Source: Fidelibacterota bacterium UBA1134
GTDB taxonomy: Bacteria; Fidelibacterota; Marinisomatia; Marinisomatales; S15-B10
Assembly (NCBI GenBank): GCA_002311975.1
Contig: DCAL01000085.1
Location: forward strand, 877 to 7,539
DNA length: 6,663 bases
Reading direction: 5' to 3'
The notes under the pieces are model-generated. The model was not told the origin of the DNA. It searched no databases and saw only the letters and a list, made by a program, of their open reading frames with translations. Made by a program: the position numbers and the translations under genes. This document shows positions 1 through 5,962 of the stretch, piece after piece (position 1 is the first letter of the stretch; the number at the start of each line of letters is the position of its first letter).

Positions 1-276
1 GTTCCAGGTTACACCAAAATCAGTAGTCTTCCAGACACCGCCGCCGGTGCCACCGAAATAATAGACGTTCGGTTGACTTGATACGCCTGCCACCGCCACA
101 CTTCTTCCGCCGCGGTAGGGGCCAATGGAGCGCCACTCCATGGTGTTGAAAAGCGAAGGATCGTATTTCTCAGATCCGTTAGGCGCAGCGCTGATATTCT
201 CCGATCCAGCCAAGCATAGAACAAATACAAGAGTGGTGGTGAGGTGTCGATGAATCCAGTTAGTTGAATGTGTCAT
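1..276 (-). CDS. Exported BNR/VPS10-type beta-propeller protein, N-terminal 92 codons (runs off left edge)
   Basis: The frame is open from an ATG at 276-274 to the edge of the window. Residues 1-31 look like a Sec signal peptide: Arg and His, then a hydrophobic stretch around TLVFVLCLAG, ending near ISAA. Cys21 has no small residue before it, so a lipoprotein is not supported. The mature start carries WRSIGPYRGGRS (48-59), a glycine-rich YYFGGTGGGVWKT (72-84) and an Asp-box, TTDFGVTW (84-91). This is the usual opening of large secreted proteins annotated as BNR-repeat, sortilin/VPS10-like or 'glycosyl hydrolase', typically around 1,000 residues. The family fold is a beta-propeller in the periplasm or at the cell surface; the substrate is not known and enzyme activity should not be assumed. 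An in-frame TGA lies upstream with no earlier ATG. GAGAG at 286-290 is a weak ribosome site 9 nt before the start. It lies downstream of the symporter on the same strand, separated by 190 nt and a likely terminator, so it is probably transcribed on its own. Confidence 0.8.
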   Translation of the reverse strand, partial: MTHSTNWIHRHLTTTLVFVLCLAGSENISAAPNGSEKYDPSLFNTMEWRSIGPYRGGRSVAVAGVSSQPNVYYFGGTGGGVWKTTDFGVTWN

Positions 277-322
277 GAAAGGCTTCTCTCTATTGATTGT
301 TCTGCCTCGAAAAAAGGTGAAT

Positions 323-349
323 CAATTTTTCAGTCTCGCTGAAGAATTG
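323..349. repeat. Imperfect 11-bp inverted repeat upstream of the BNR-type gene
   Basis: The arms CAATTTTTCAG (323-333) and CTGAAGAATTG (339-349) are complementary apart from one position, around a 5-nt loop. The element lies 47-73 nt upstream of the ATG at 276. It has no T-run directly after either arm, so it does not look like a terminator. It could be an operator or a 5'UTR stem-loop. The inverted repeat is seen; the role is unknown. Confidence 0.45.
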
Positions 350-433
350 CAACCCAATCTTGTTACTTGTTAACTGATATAGCAAGGCAATAAAGGGAGG
401 CGGAAAGGCATCGATTACAATCCTTATTCAGCT

Positions 434-460
434 AAAAATTTCTTGCTTGAGAAAGCAGAA
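434..460 (-). terminator. Likely Rho-independent terminator of the symporter gene
   Basis: Read on the minus strand, the stem pairs 460-453 (TTCTGCTT) with 448-440, using 8 pairs with one bulged base at 443 and a 4-nt loop (449-452). A T-tract made by the A-run at 434-438 follows one base after the stem. It begins 7 nt after the symporter stop codon (467-469). The stem is AT-rich and therefore weak, but its position and polarity fit a terminator that separates the symporter from the next minus-strand gene. Confidence 0.5.
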
Positions 461-466
461 AAGGTG

Positions 467-1702
467 TTACACATTCTGATACAGGTTTGTTTCCCCTTCA
501 GACTTGGCCACGATGACAGTGCCGACGCTATCGCTGGTTACATTCACTACGGTGCGATACATATCAAGCGGTCTGTCAACGGCCAGCATGGTGCCCACAA
601 GGAGGGCAGCTGTAGGATGATCTCCGAGCCCTACTGCATTGAGCACGATGAAGATCATAATCAGTCCGGCTGAGGGGACTGCCGCGGCACCGACAGAAGC
701 TAAGAAAGCGGTGATGACCACCACAACCTGCGCAGAAAAGGAGAGATCAATGCCCGGAATTGCCTGCGCGATGAAGAGGACACCGGCACATTCGTAGAGG
801 GCGGTTCCATCCATATTGATTGTGGCTCCTAAGGGGAGGACGAAACTGGTGACCTTGTTTGAAACGCCGACATTGTTTTCTATGCTGTCCATTGTTACCG
901 GAAGTGTCGCCCCCGATGAGCTGGTAGAAAAAGCCGTGGCCATGGCAGACATCATTGCGCGAGCATGCTTCAGGGGGTTTTCTCCTGTGAAAAGAAACAA
1001 CAACAGGGGAAGGACGATTACGAAGTGAATCGTCAAGCCAGAAGCGATGGTGATCATGTACATTCCCACAGCCTTAAAAAGATCAAAGCCGGCTGTAGCC
1101 ACGGCATTCGAGATCAAGCCAAAGACACCGATGGGCGCCAGTCTGATGATGGCGTGAGTCAGCTTCATCATGGCTTGGAAACTGTTATCAAACAGATTTA
1201 CCAGAAAATCATGAGGCTTACCCTTAAGCTGCGTAATGGCAAAACCGAAAATTATGGAGAAGAAGATGAGGCCGAGGATATCCCCTTCAGCGGCTGCTTT
1301 TACCGGATTGGTGGGGATCATTCTGATGAGAATGTTTCCCAGTGAATCAGGTTGCTGGAGCTGGGACAGGTCAAACTCTTCCACGGTGTCGGGCACTCTG
1401 GCACCGGCACCGGGCTGAATGAGGTTGGTGAGGGCAAGCCCGATAAGAATTGCGATCATGGAACTCAGGAGATAGTAGCCGAACGTCTTGATTCCCACCC
1501 TCCCCAATGTTCTGGGATCTCCCAGTCCTGCCACGCCGGAGGTAATGGAGGTCAGAATCAGCGGCACGATGATCATCTTCAGCAAGCGCATGAAGATTGT
1601 CCCTAGGGGTGCGGCGATGAGTGCTTTTTCGCCCAGAACAAGAGCAAAAACAGCTCCCAAAGCCATGGCGATAAAAATTTGCCAGTGGAGTTTGAGTTTC
1701 AT
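467..1702 (-). CDS. SLC1/DAACS family dicarboxylate or acidic amino acid:cation (Na+) symporter
   Basis: This 411-residue inner-membrane protein matches the length of the GltPh/GltP/DctA family, which imports glutamate, aspartate or C4-dicarboxylates with Na+ or H+. The opening MKLKLHW is typical of the family, and hydrophobic helices fill the chain. Hairpin HP1 is seen as STSSSGATLP (259-268), the Na+-site motif NMDGT at 296-300, and HP2 as AAVPSAGL (340-347). In the last helix Asp376, Asp380, Arg383, Asn387 and Asp391 match GltPh Asp390, Asp394, Arg397, Asn401 and Asp405. The Arg that binds a side-chain carboxylate is kept, which favours an acidic substrate. NMD and Asp391 suggest Na+ coupling. 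Glutamate, aspartate and dicarboxylate cannot be told apart here. A TAA stop lies five codons before the ATG, so the start is firm, yet no ribosome site sits close to it. A strong one lies about 40 nt upstream (see 1699-1747). No functional tie to the divergent cytochrome genes is evident. Confidence 0.93.
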   Translation of the reverse strand: MKLKLHWQIFIAMALGAVFALVLGEKALIAAPLGTIFMRLLKMIIVPLILTSITSGVAGLGDPRTLGRVGIKTFGYYLLSSMIAILIGLALTNLIQPGAGARVPDTVEEFDLSQLQQPDSLGNILIRMIPTNPVKAAAEGDILGLIFFSIIFGFAITQLKGKPHDFLVNLFDNSFQAMMKLTHAIIRLAPIGVFGLISNAVATAGFDLFKAVGMYMITIASGLTIHFVIVLPLLLFLFTGENPLKHARAMMSAMATAFSTSSSGATLPVTMDSIENNVGVSNKVTSFVLPLGATINMDGTALYECAGVLFIAQAIPGIDLSFSAQVVVVITAFLASVGAAAVPSAGLIMIFIVLNAVGLGDHPTAALLVGTMLAVDRPLDMYRTVVNVTSDSVGTVIVAKSEGETNLYQNV

Positions 1703-1747
1703 AATGCGCCGAATTTAGTCAGCCGTGGCGCCAATGCCAACCTCCTT
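1699..1747 (-). promoter_or_regulatory. Strong Shine-Dalgarno with a possible 11-codon leader ORF overlapping the symporter start
   Basis: On the minus strand AAGGAGG (1747-1741) is followed after 6 nt by TTG (1734-1732). This opens an 11-codon frame ending in a TGA at 1701-1699, which overlaps the symporter ATG as ATGA. The predicted peptide is MAPRLTKFGAL. The symporter's own ATG has no ribosome site in the usual window. The layout fits translational coupling, where ribosomes ending the short frame restart on the symporter. A chance arrangement is possible, because TTG starts are uncommon and the peptide has no recognisable signal. Confidence 0.35.
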
Positions 1748-1771
1748 GTCCAATGAAGAGAGTCAGCAACT

Positions 1772-1834
1772 TGAAATCCGATTTAGGATTTCAGGCTAAG
1801 CCTTATTGAATCTTTTTGCATCAAGATTCAATAA
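1772..1834. promoter_or_regulatory. Three abutting dyads in the divergent intergenic region (candidate operators or structured leader)
   Basis: Three inverted repeats lie end to end. The first is TGAAATCC (1772-1779) with GGATTTCA (1786-1793) around a 6-nt loop. The second is the short palindrome GGCTAAGCC (1794-1802). The third is a perfect 12-bp repeat, TTATTGAATCTT (1803-1814) with AAGATTCAATAA (1823-1834), around an 8-nt loop. No T-run follows on either strand, so these are not simple terminators. The whole stretch 1703-1988 separates the minus-strand symporter from the plus-strand cytochrome operon and must hold promoters for one or both. I could not pick a convincing -35/-10 pair. Dyads this long fit binding of dimeric regulators or RNA stem-loops; the regulator is unknown. 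Confidence 0.55.
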
Positions 1835-1988
1835 CACATCAATACGTTGCTTAGGCGAGAATAGAGTATTACAGTTTCTCACGATGCTGTTCGCCATCAT
1901 TATCGGAATTTGGGCAACAAGGAGCATGGTGCAATTAGACCGCCTGTTTATTAATTTCCTTGAGCACTTTCTTAATCCTCTAACGTGC

Positions 1989-3626
1989 ATGATGCGAAGA
2001 GTCCGGAACATCCTTATTTTCTGTTTCTTTTGCAGCGCGGCGATGCTACAGGCCGCCAGCGAAGCCGATTCCCTATTGCGGGAACTGGGTTGCGGCAACT
2101 GCCATAACGGTGTGGTCTCTTCGGAGGTGGTGAAAACCAAGGCCCCCAATCTGAGTTTTGCCGGAGTTAAGTATCGGCCTGCGTATCTTTTCTCTTATCT
2201 TCAGAACCCCGTGCGCGTGCGACACAATATTGGCGTGGCGCGAATGCCCGACTTTGCCTTTGATGTGAGAGAAAGCCTCGCCTTGACGTTCTTTCTATCC
2301 GAACAGAGGAAGCTTCCAGACCGTGTTTCACCAGGAAGTAAAGCAGGAGGTGCGGCGCGTACTTCTTCTGAGATTCATAAGATTATCACCCGTGAACTGC
2401 AGTGTACTAAGTGCCATATAATGGCGGGTGAAGGTTCGAATCGTGCGACAGACCTATCGACAGCAGGCTATCGCCTGCGACAAGATTGGCTCACTCTCTA
2501 TCTGTTGAACCCGGCCGCGTTTGAAGGCACCGATGCAGGCATGCCGCGCTTCTTCTTTGAAGATGAGGAGAATGGCGCATCCGTACACGGTATCATATCA
2601 GATGCGGAAGAGACGGCGGCATCCATCGGTGAGTATCTCTCTGCCATGGGCGAGAGTAAGTTACGAAAACTTGCAGCGGAGTTTTTGACAGCCAAGAAAA
2701 ATTATGCTAATATAACAGCGAAGATGGGCGAACGAATCTTTCTGTCTCAGAATTGCCTTGCCTGTCACCGCTTGGATGGAGCCGAACCGTGGTTCAATCG
2801 CAACGGACCGGATCTCTCCCTGGAATCGCAGCGGGTACGGCCGCAGTGGCTGCGCGACTATTTCAGCGAAACGCATGCTGTGAGGCCTTTCGGCTACTTT
2901 CCCGGCTCGGGAAGCCGCATGCCGGATTTCGATCTCAATGAACATGAAGTTGAAATTCTTACTAAACATTTTCTAAAAGGCAACCGTGGAATAGATCAAC
3001 GGGAACCGGAGCGGCTCTCTCCCTACGCCATGAAGAAAGCTGAATTGCTGTTGCGCGATAAACTGTCGTGCCTCGGATGCCACCGTTTGGATGATGTGGG
3101 CGGACGAATCGGCCCAGATTTGAGTCGTGTGAGTAAGCGGTTGAACGGACCGTTCATCGACATGATGATCCAGCACCCGCGCGAACTTGTGCCGGAGTCT
3201 ATCATGCCGGAAATTGCCATGCAGCCCAAAACGGCCAGCCTCATGGGCAATTTCCTGAAACAGGTGCATATGGAAACAACGCCCCTTGGCTACTTATCGC
3301 TCATCGATCACAGACCATTCAATCCGAAAGCAAGAGGGAATCTCTACCGGGAGTACTGTTCCGTCTGCCACGGTATTGACGGCAGCGGTAACGGCTACAA
3401 TGCGCGATATATGCCTGCTGTACCGGTATCACATTCCGATGCCACCTTGATGGGTCAGCGGGCGGACGATACACTCTATGACGGCATCCACGGCGGAGGC
3501 GTAATCTTAGGGAAACACCATTTTATGCCGCCGTGGGGGGAAACGCTGTCACCCCATGAAATCCGCAGCCTTGTGGCGCAGATCCGACAGCTATGTCGGT
3601 GTGAAGGACCGGCCTGGTCACGTTAG
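1989..3626 (+). CDS. Exported pentaheme c-type cytochrome: five tandem monoheme class I domains
   Basis: Numbered from the ATG at 1989 (545 residues), the protein starts with MMRRVRNILIFCFF, a good Sec signal peptide ending near LQAAS. Five CXXCH heme sites follow: C35-H39, C139-H143, C256-H260, C361-H365 and C457-H461. Each has its own later Met-Pro, the likely distal ligand: M86, M185, M311, M406 and M513. Spacings of about 100 residues fit five small class I cytochrome domains in a row. Domains 1-4 share a plan of CXXCH, (A/G)P-DLS or a variant, an aromatic/leucine helix, then MP, which suggests tandem duplication. Domain 5 (CHGIDGSGNG, then FMPPWGETLSPHE) is of another subtype. No catalytic domain is visible, so its role is probably electron relay in the periplasm. 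The frame stays open back to a TTG at 1806, inside the inverted repeat, so the start is uncertain. AAGGAG (1919-1924) could serve ATG 1926 or GTG 1929, but neither gives as clean a signal peptide. It is the first gene of the operon. Confidence 0.9.
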   Translation: MMRRVRNILIFCFFCSAAMLQAASEADSLLRELGCGNCHNGVVSSEVVKTKAPNLSFAGVKYRPAYLFSYLQNPVRVRHNIGVARMPDFAFDVRESLALTFFLSEQRKLPDRVSPGSKAGGAARTSSEIHKIITRELQCTKCHIMAGEGSNRATDLSTAGYRLRQDWLTLYLLNPAAFEGTDAGMPRFFFEDEENGASVHGIISDAEETAASIGEYLSAMGESKLRKLAAEFLTAKKNYANITAKMGERIFLSQNCLACHRLDGAEPWFNRNGPDLSLESQRVRPQWLRDYFSETHAVRPFGYFPGSGSRMPDFDLNEHEVEILTKHFLKGNRGIDQREPERLSPYAMKKAELLLRDKLSCLGCHRLDDVGGRIGPDLSRVSKRLNGPFIDMMIQHPRELVPESIMPEIAMQPKTASLMGNFLKQVHMETTPLGYLSLIDHRPFNPKARGNLYREYCSVCHGIDGSGNGYNARYMPAVPVSHSDATLMGQRADDTLYDGIHGGGVILGKHHFMPPWGETLSPHEIRSLVAQIRQLCRCEGPAWSR

Positions 3627-3633
3627 CACGCAG

Positions 3634-5919
3634 ATGCGAACCGTCAACATCAGTTATCAGTGTCGCTACATTAGCAAGACAGTATTCCCTGTTCAGTTGC
3701 TTATGATCGCCTCCCTCCTTGATGTGGGGAGCAGTCAATCGATCGAGGATGCCACCGAGGTACGCTTCGAAGATTTCCTTGGGTCAGAAGTTTGTAAGGA
3801 ATGTCACGTTGAACAGTACAGCCTCTGGCGCAACTCCACCCACGGACAGGCAGGGAATGAACCGGAGGAGGCATTCATTATTGGACGATTCGATGGTGAG
3901 CCACGACACTTTGCGGACGGTTTCGTAACACCGACTCGTAGAGAAGACGGCAGATTCCAGTTTATTGTTGAACGGTCGGGCTTCCCCAGGCAGGTTGTAA
4001 AGGTGGACGGTGTGGTGGGGAAAGGCCATATGATCGGCGGCGGGACGCAAAGTTATTTCTCTCTATTTCAAGATGGTACCATGAGATTACTTCCTTTCGA
4101 TTATCACAAGAGTGCGGAGACGTGGTTCTGCGAAACGAACAACCGGCAGGGGTGGGTTCCCATCTCAGAAAAACTGTCTATGTCGGAGCTGAGCGAGTGG
4201 CCTCCTAATCGCGTTTTGGGAGCTGAGCCGACTCTCATCAACTGCCAGCAGTGCCACGGCAGCCAGATCCTTACTGAGTTTAATGAGGCAGAAAGGCGCT
4301 TCAAAACAATGTACAAGAGCCTCAGCATCAACTGTGAATCTTGCCACGGACCCGGAAGGCGTCATGTTGAACTGGTGCGCGCTGGTGAAACGGAACAGTC
4401 AGGCGACATCGGCATGACGCCGCTGTCCACACTTGGCATGGATGAATCTCTGGACGTCTGCTTCCAGTGCCATGCGCTGAAGGATGTCATTAAGCCTGGC
4501 TATCTCCCGGGGATGGATCTGGAAGAATACTACTCGCTGAAGTTGCCCATCTTTGGCGAAAATCCTTATCATCCTGACGGAAGAGTTCGGGCTTTTGCTT
4601 ATCAGCAGAATCACCTGTTCAGTGACTGCACCATCAGCGGTTCCATGACGTGCGTTGATTGTCACAATCCCCATTCTCAGGGATACCGGAATATTAGAGG
4701 AGAGATGCTTAAAGGGAAATTCGACGACCGTCAGTGCACGGGATGTCACTCCGGCAAGGAGGGAAACCTGGAAGCACACACATTCCACTCTTCTGACTCG
4801 CCCGGCAGCCGCTGTACGGCGTGTCATATGCCTTTCTTTCAGCATAAGGCCACTGGTGACATCCTCCCATTTGCCCGCTCGGATCACACTATCTCAATTC
4901 CGCGTCCGCTGTTTGATGAAAGCCTCGGGCTGGACAACGCCTGCTCACAGTGCCACCGGGAATTGACTGAGCGGCAGTTGCAAGACAGAATGTTTGAGTG
5001 GTACGGAGAGCTGAAGCCGCACAGGCCACTTGTCAGTGGCTTGCTGAGTGTGAAAGAGACAGACAGGCGTGAGCGAGCTGCCGAGCTGATTCTGGGACAG
5101 AGCGATGACCCGCCGGTGGTGGCGTTTACTGGTCTGAGCTATTTTATCTTGCACTATCTGAAAGCAGATATGAAGATGGTAGAGCCGGAGGTTGTGGCAA
5201 GATTAAAGGTGTTGTGTGATAGTGACGATCTTGATGTTAGAGCGCTGGCACTGGCAGCCCTCGATCTGAGTCTGGGAACTCAAGCACCCGTCAGAAAATT
5301 TCTCAGCGTTGCGGCTGCCTCACTGGGCCCGGACAAGCAGAAGGTGAGAGACCGGTGGGCGTTGGTTCTGGCGTATCTGGCGCAGGCAGCGCGCACAAGA
5401 GGGGATCTGGCAAATGCGGCAACCATCTATCAGAAATCTCTAAATGTGAAGCCTAATGATCCGGCCACACTTGTTCACCTTGGCTTAACTTATGCGGAGA
5501 TGGGAAACTCACAGCGCGCGATCTCATACTATCAGAAATCTTTAGATGCTGATCCTCTCAACTGGATAGCGTGGGTCAATCTTGGCAACGCCTACAGATC
5601 TGCAGATAATCCTGAGTTTTCTGAAGGAGCTTACGCCAGATCAATAGAGATCAATCCTTATTATGCGCCCGGGCAGTTCAACATGGGGAATGTTTTTTAC
5701 GGCAAGAGCGATTATGCTCAGGCCCGCCACCATTACGAGCGTGCGGTAGAACTGGACCCATCCATTGCTCTGGCACATTTCTACCTGGCGAGAGCCTATC
5801 TGAAACTGAGGCTGGGGGAGGAGGCTCTGGCATCTGTAGAGCGGGCGGTCATTCTGGATCCCGATCATCAAAATTCCAGAATGATGCGCCAGGACTTAAG
5901 ATTAATACTGGGGAAGTAG
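3634..5919 (+). CDS. Exported octaheme c-type cytochrome with C-terminal TPR repeats
   Basis: From the ATG at 3634 the product has 761 residues. Residues 1-36 look like a signal peptide with a hydrophobic core around VFPVQLLMIASLL. Eight CXXCH sites are visible: C54-H58, C204-H208, C234-H238, C276-H280, C340-H344, C368-H372, C394-H398 and C437-H441. Many extra His residues (for example H70, H132, H158, H244, H313, H327, H347, H385, H418) could be second heme ligands. A heme-free, beta-rich insert spans about 75-200. Residues 479-570 look like an alpha-helical HEAT-like region. Five TPRs follow at about 575-609, 611-644, 645-678, 679-712 and 713-746. Motifs such as CESCHGPGRRH, YHPDG, CVDCHNPHS and DHTISIPRP match a widespread family with Cytochrome_C554-like heme domains plus TPRs. 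I know of no assigned substrate for this family; the TPRs suggest docking to a partner. The start is chosen 7 nt after the preceding stop; the frame extends to ATG 3556, which would overlap it by 71 nt. No clear ribosome site is present, which fits coupling to the upstream gene. Confidence 0.93.
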   Translation: MRTVNISYQCRYISKTVFPVQLLMIASLLDVGSSQSIEDATEVRFEDFLGSEVCKECHVEQYSLWRNSTHGQAGNEPEEAFIIGRFDGEPRHFADGFVTPTRREDGRFQFIVERSGFPRQVVKVDGVVGKGHMIGGGTQSYFSLFQDGTMRLLPFDYHKSAETWFCETNNRQGWVPISEKLSMSELSEWPPNRVLGAEPTLINCQQCHGSQILTEFNEAERRFKTMYKSLSINCESCHGPGRRHVELVRAGETEQSGDIGMTPLSTLGMDESLDVCFQCHALKDVIKPGYLPGMDLEEYYSLKLPIFGENPYHPDGRVRAFAYQQNHLFSDCTISGSMTCVDCHNPHSQGYRNIRGEMLKGKFDDRQCTGCHSGKEGNLEAHTFHSSDSPGSRCTACHMPFFQHKATGDILPFARSDHTISIPRPLFDESLGLDNACSQCHRELTERQLQDRMFEWYGELKPHRPLVSGLLSVKETDRRERAAELILGQSDDPPVVAFTGLSYFILHYLKADMKMVEPEVVARLKVLCDSDDLDVRALALAALDLSLGTQAPVRKFLSVAAASLGPDKQKVRDRWALVLAYLAQAARTRGDLANAATIYQKSLNVKPNDPATLVHLGLTYAEMGNSQRAISYYQKSLDADPLNWIAWVNLGNAYRSADNPEFSEGAYARSIEINPYYAPGQFNMGNVFYGKSDYAQARHHYERAVELDPSIALAHFYLARAYLKLRLGEEALASVERAVILDPDHQNSRMMRQDLRLILGK
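5427..5541 (+). repeat. 13-nt exact direct repeat across adjacent TPR units
   Basis: CTATCAGAAATCT occurs at 5427-5439 and 5529-5541, exactly 102 nt (34 codons) apart. It encodes the same YQKSL helix B segment in TPR units 1 and 2. The spacing equals one TPR and the synonymous positions match, which fits a fairly recent unit duplication inside the gene, although codon bias could also explain it. Confidence 0.6.
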
Positions 5920-5962
5920 TATCCTTAAGAGAGTGAATATATTTAACTCATTGAAGAAAGAA

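Noticed and set aside
9..230. A 73-codon minus-strand frame at the left edge
   Set aside because: It is in a different frame from the BNR/VPS10-type protein, whose Asp-box and signal peptide are clear in the frame starting at 276.
965..1345. A 126-codon plus-strand frame inside the symporter gene
   Set aside because: It is opposite conserved SLC1 coding sequence; the product is low-complexity polar and matches nothing I recognise.
1803..1834. The 12-bp inverted repeat as an intrinsic terminator
   Set aside because: No T-run follows on either strand, and no gene ends next to it; both neighbours begin here.
1796..2149. A 117-codon minus-strand frame across the dyad region and the cytochrome start
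   Set aside because: It overlaps the signal peptide and first heme site of the plus-strand cytochrome, and the product looks random.
3556..3633. Longer N-terminus of the octaheme protein starting at ATG 3556
   Set aside because: It would overlap the pentaheme gene by 71 nt and place about 26 polar residues before the signal peptide; ATG 3634 gives a normal signal peptide 7 nt after the previous stop.
4399..4887. A 162-codon minus-strand frame inside the octaheme gene
   Set aside because: It lies opposite eight-heme coding sequence whose CXXCH spacing is clear; its product has no recognisable motif.
3634..5919. Identity as an NrfA-type or octaheme nitrite reductase
   Set aside because: No CXXCK active-site heme motif is seen, and the HEAT-like and TPR tail is not part of those enzymes.
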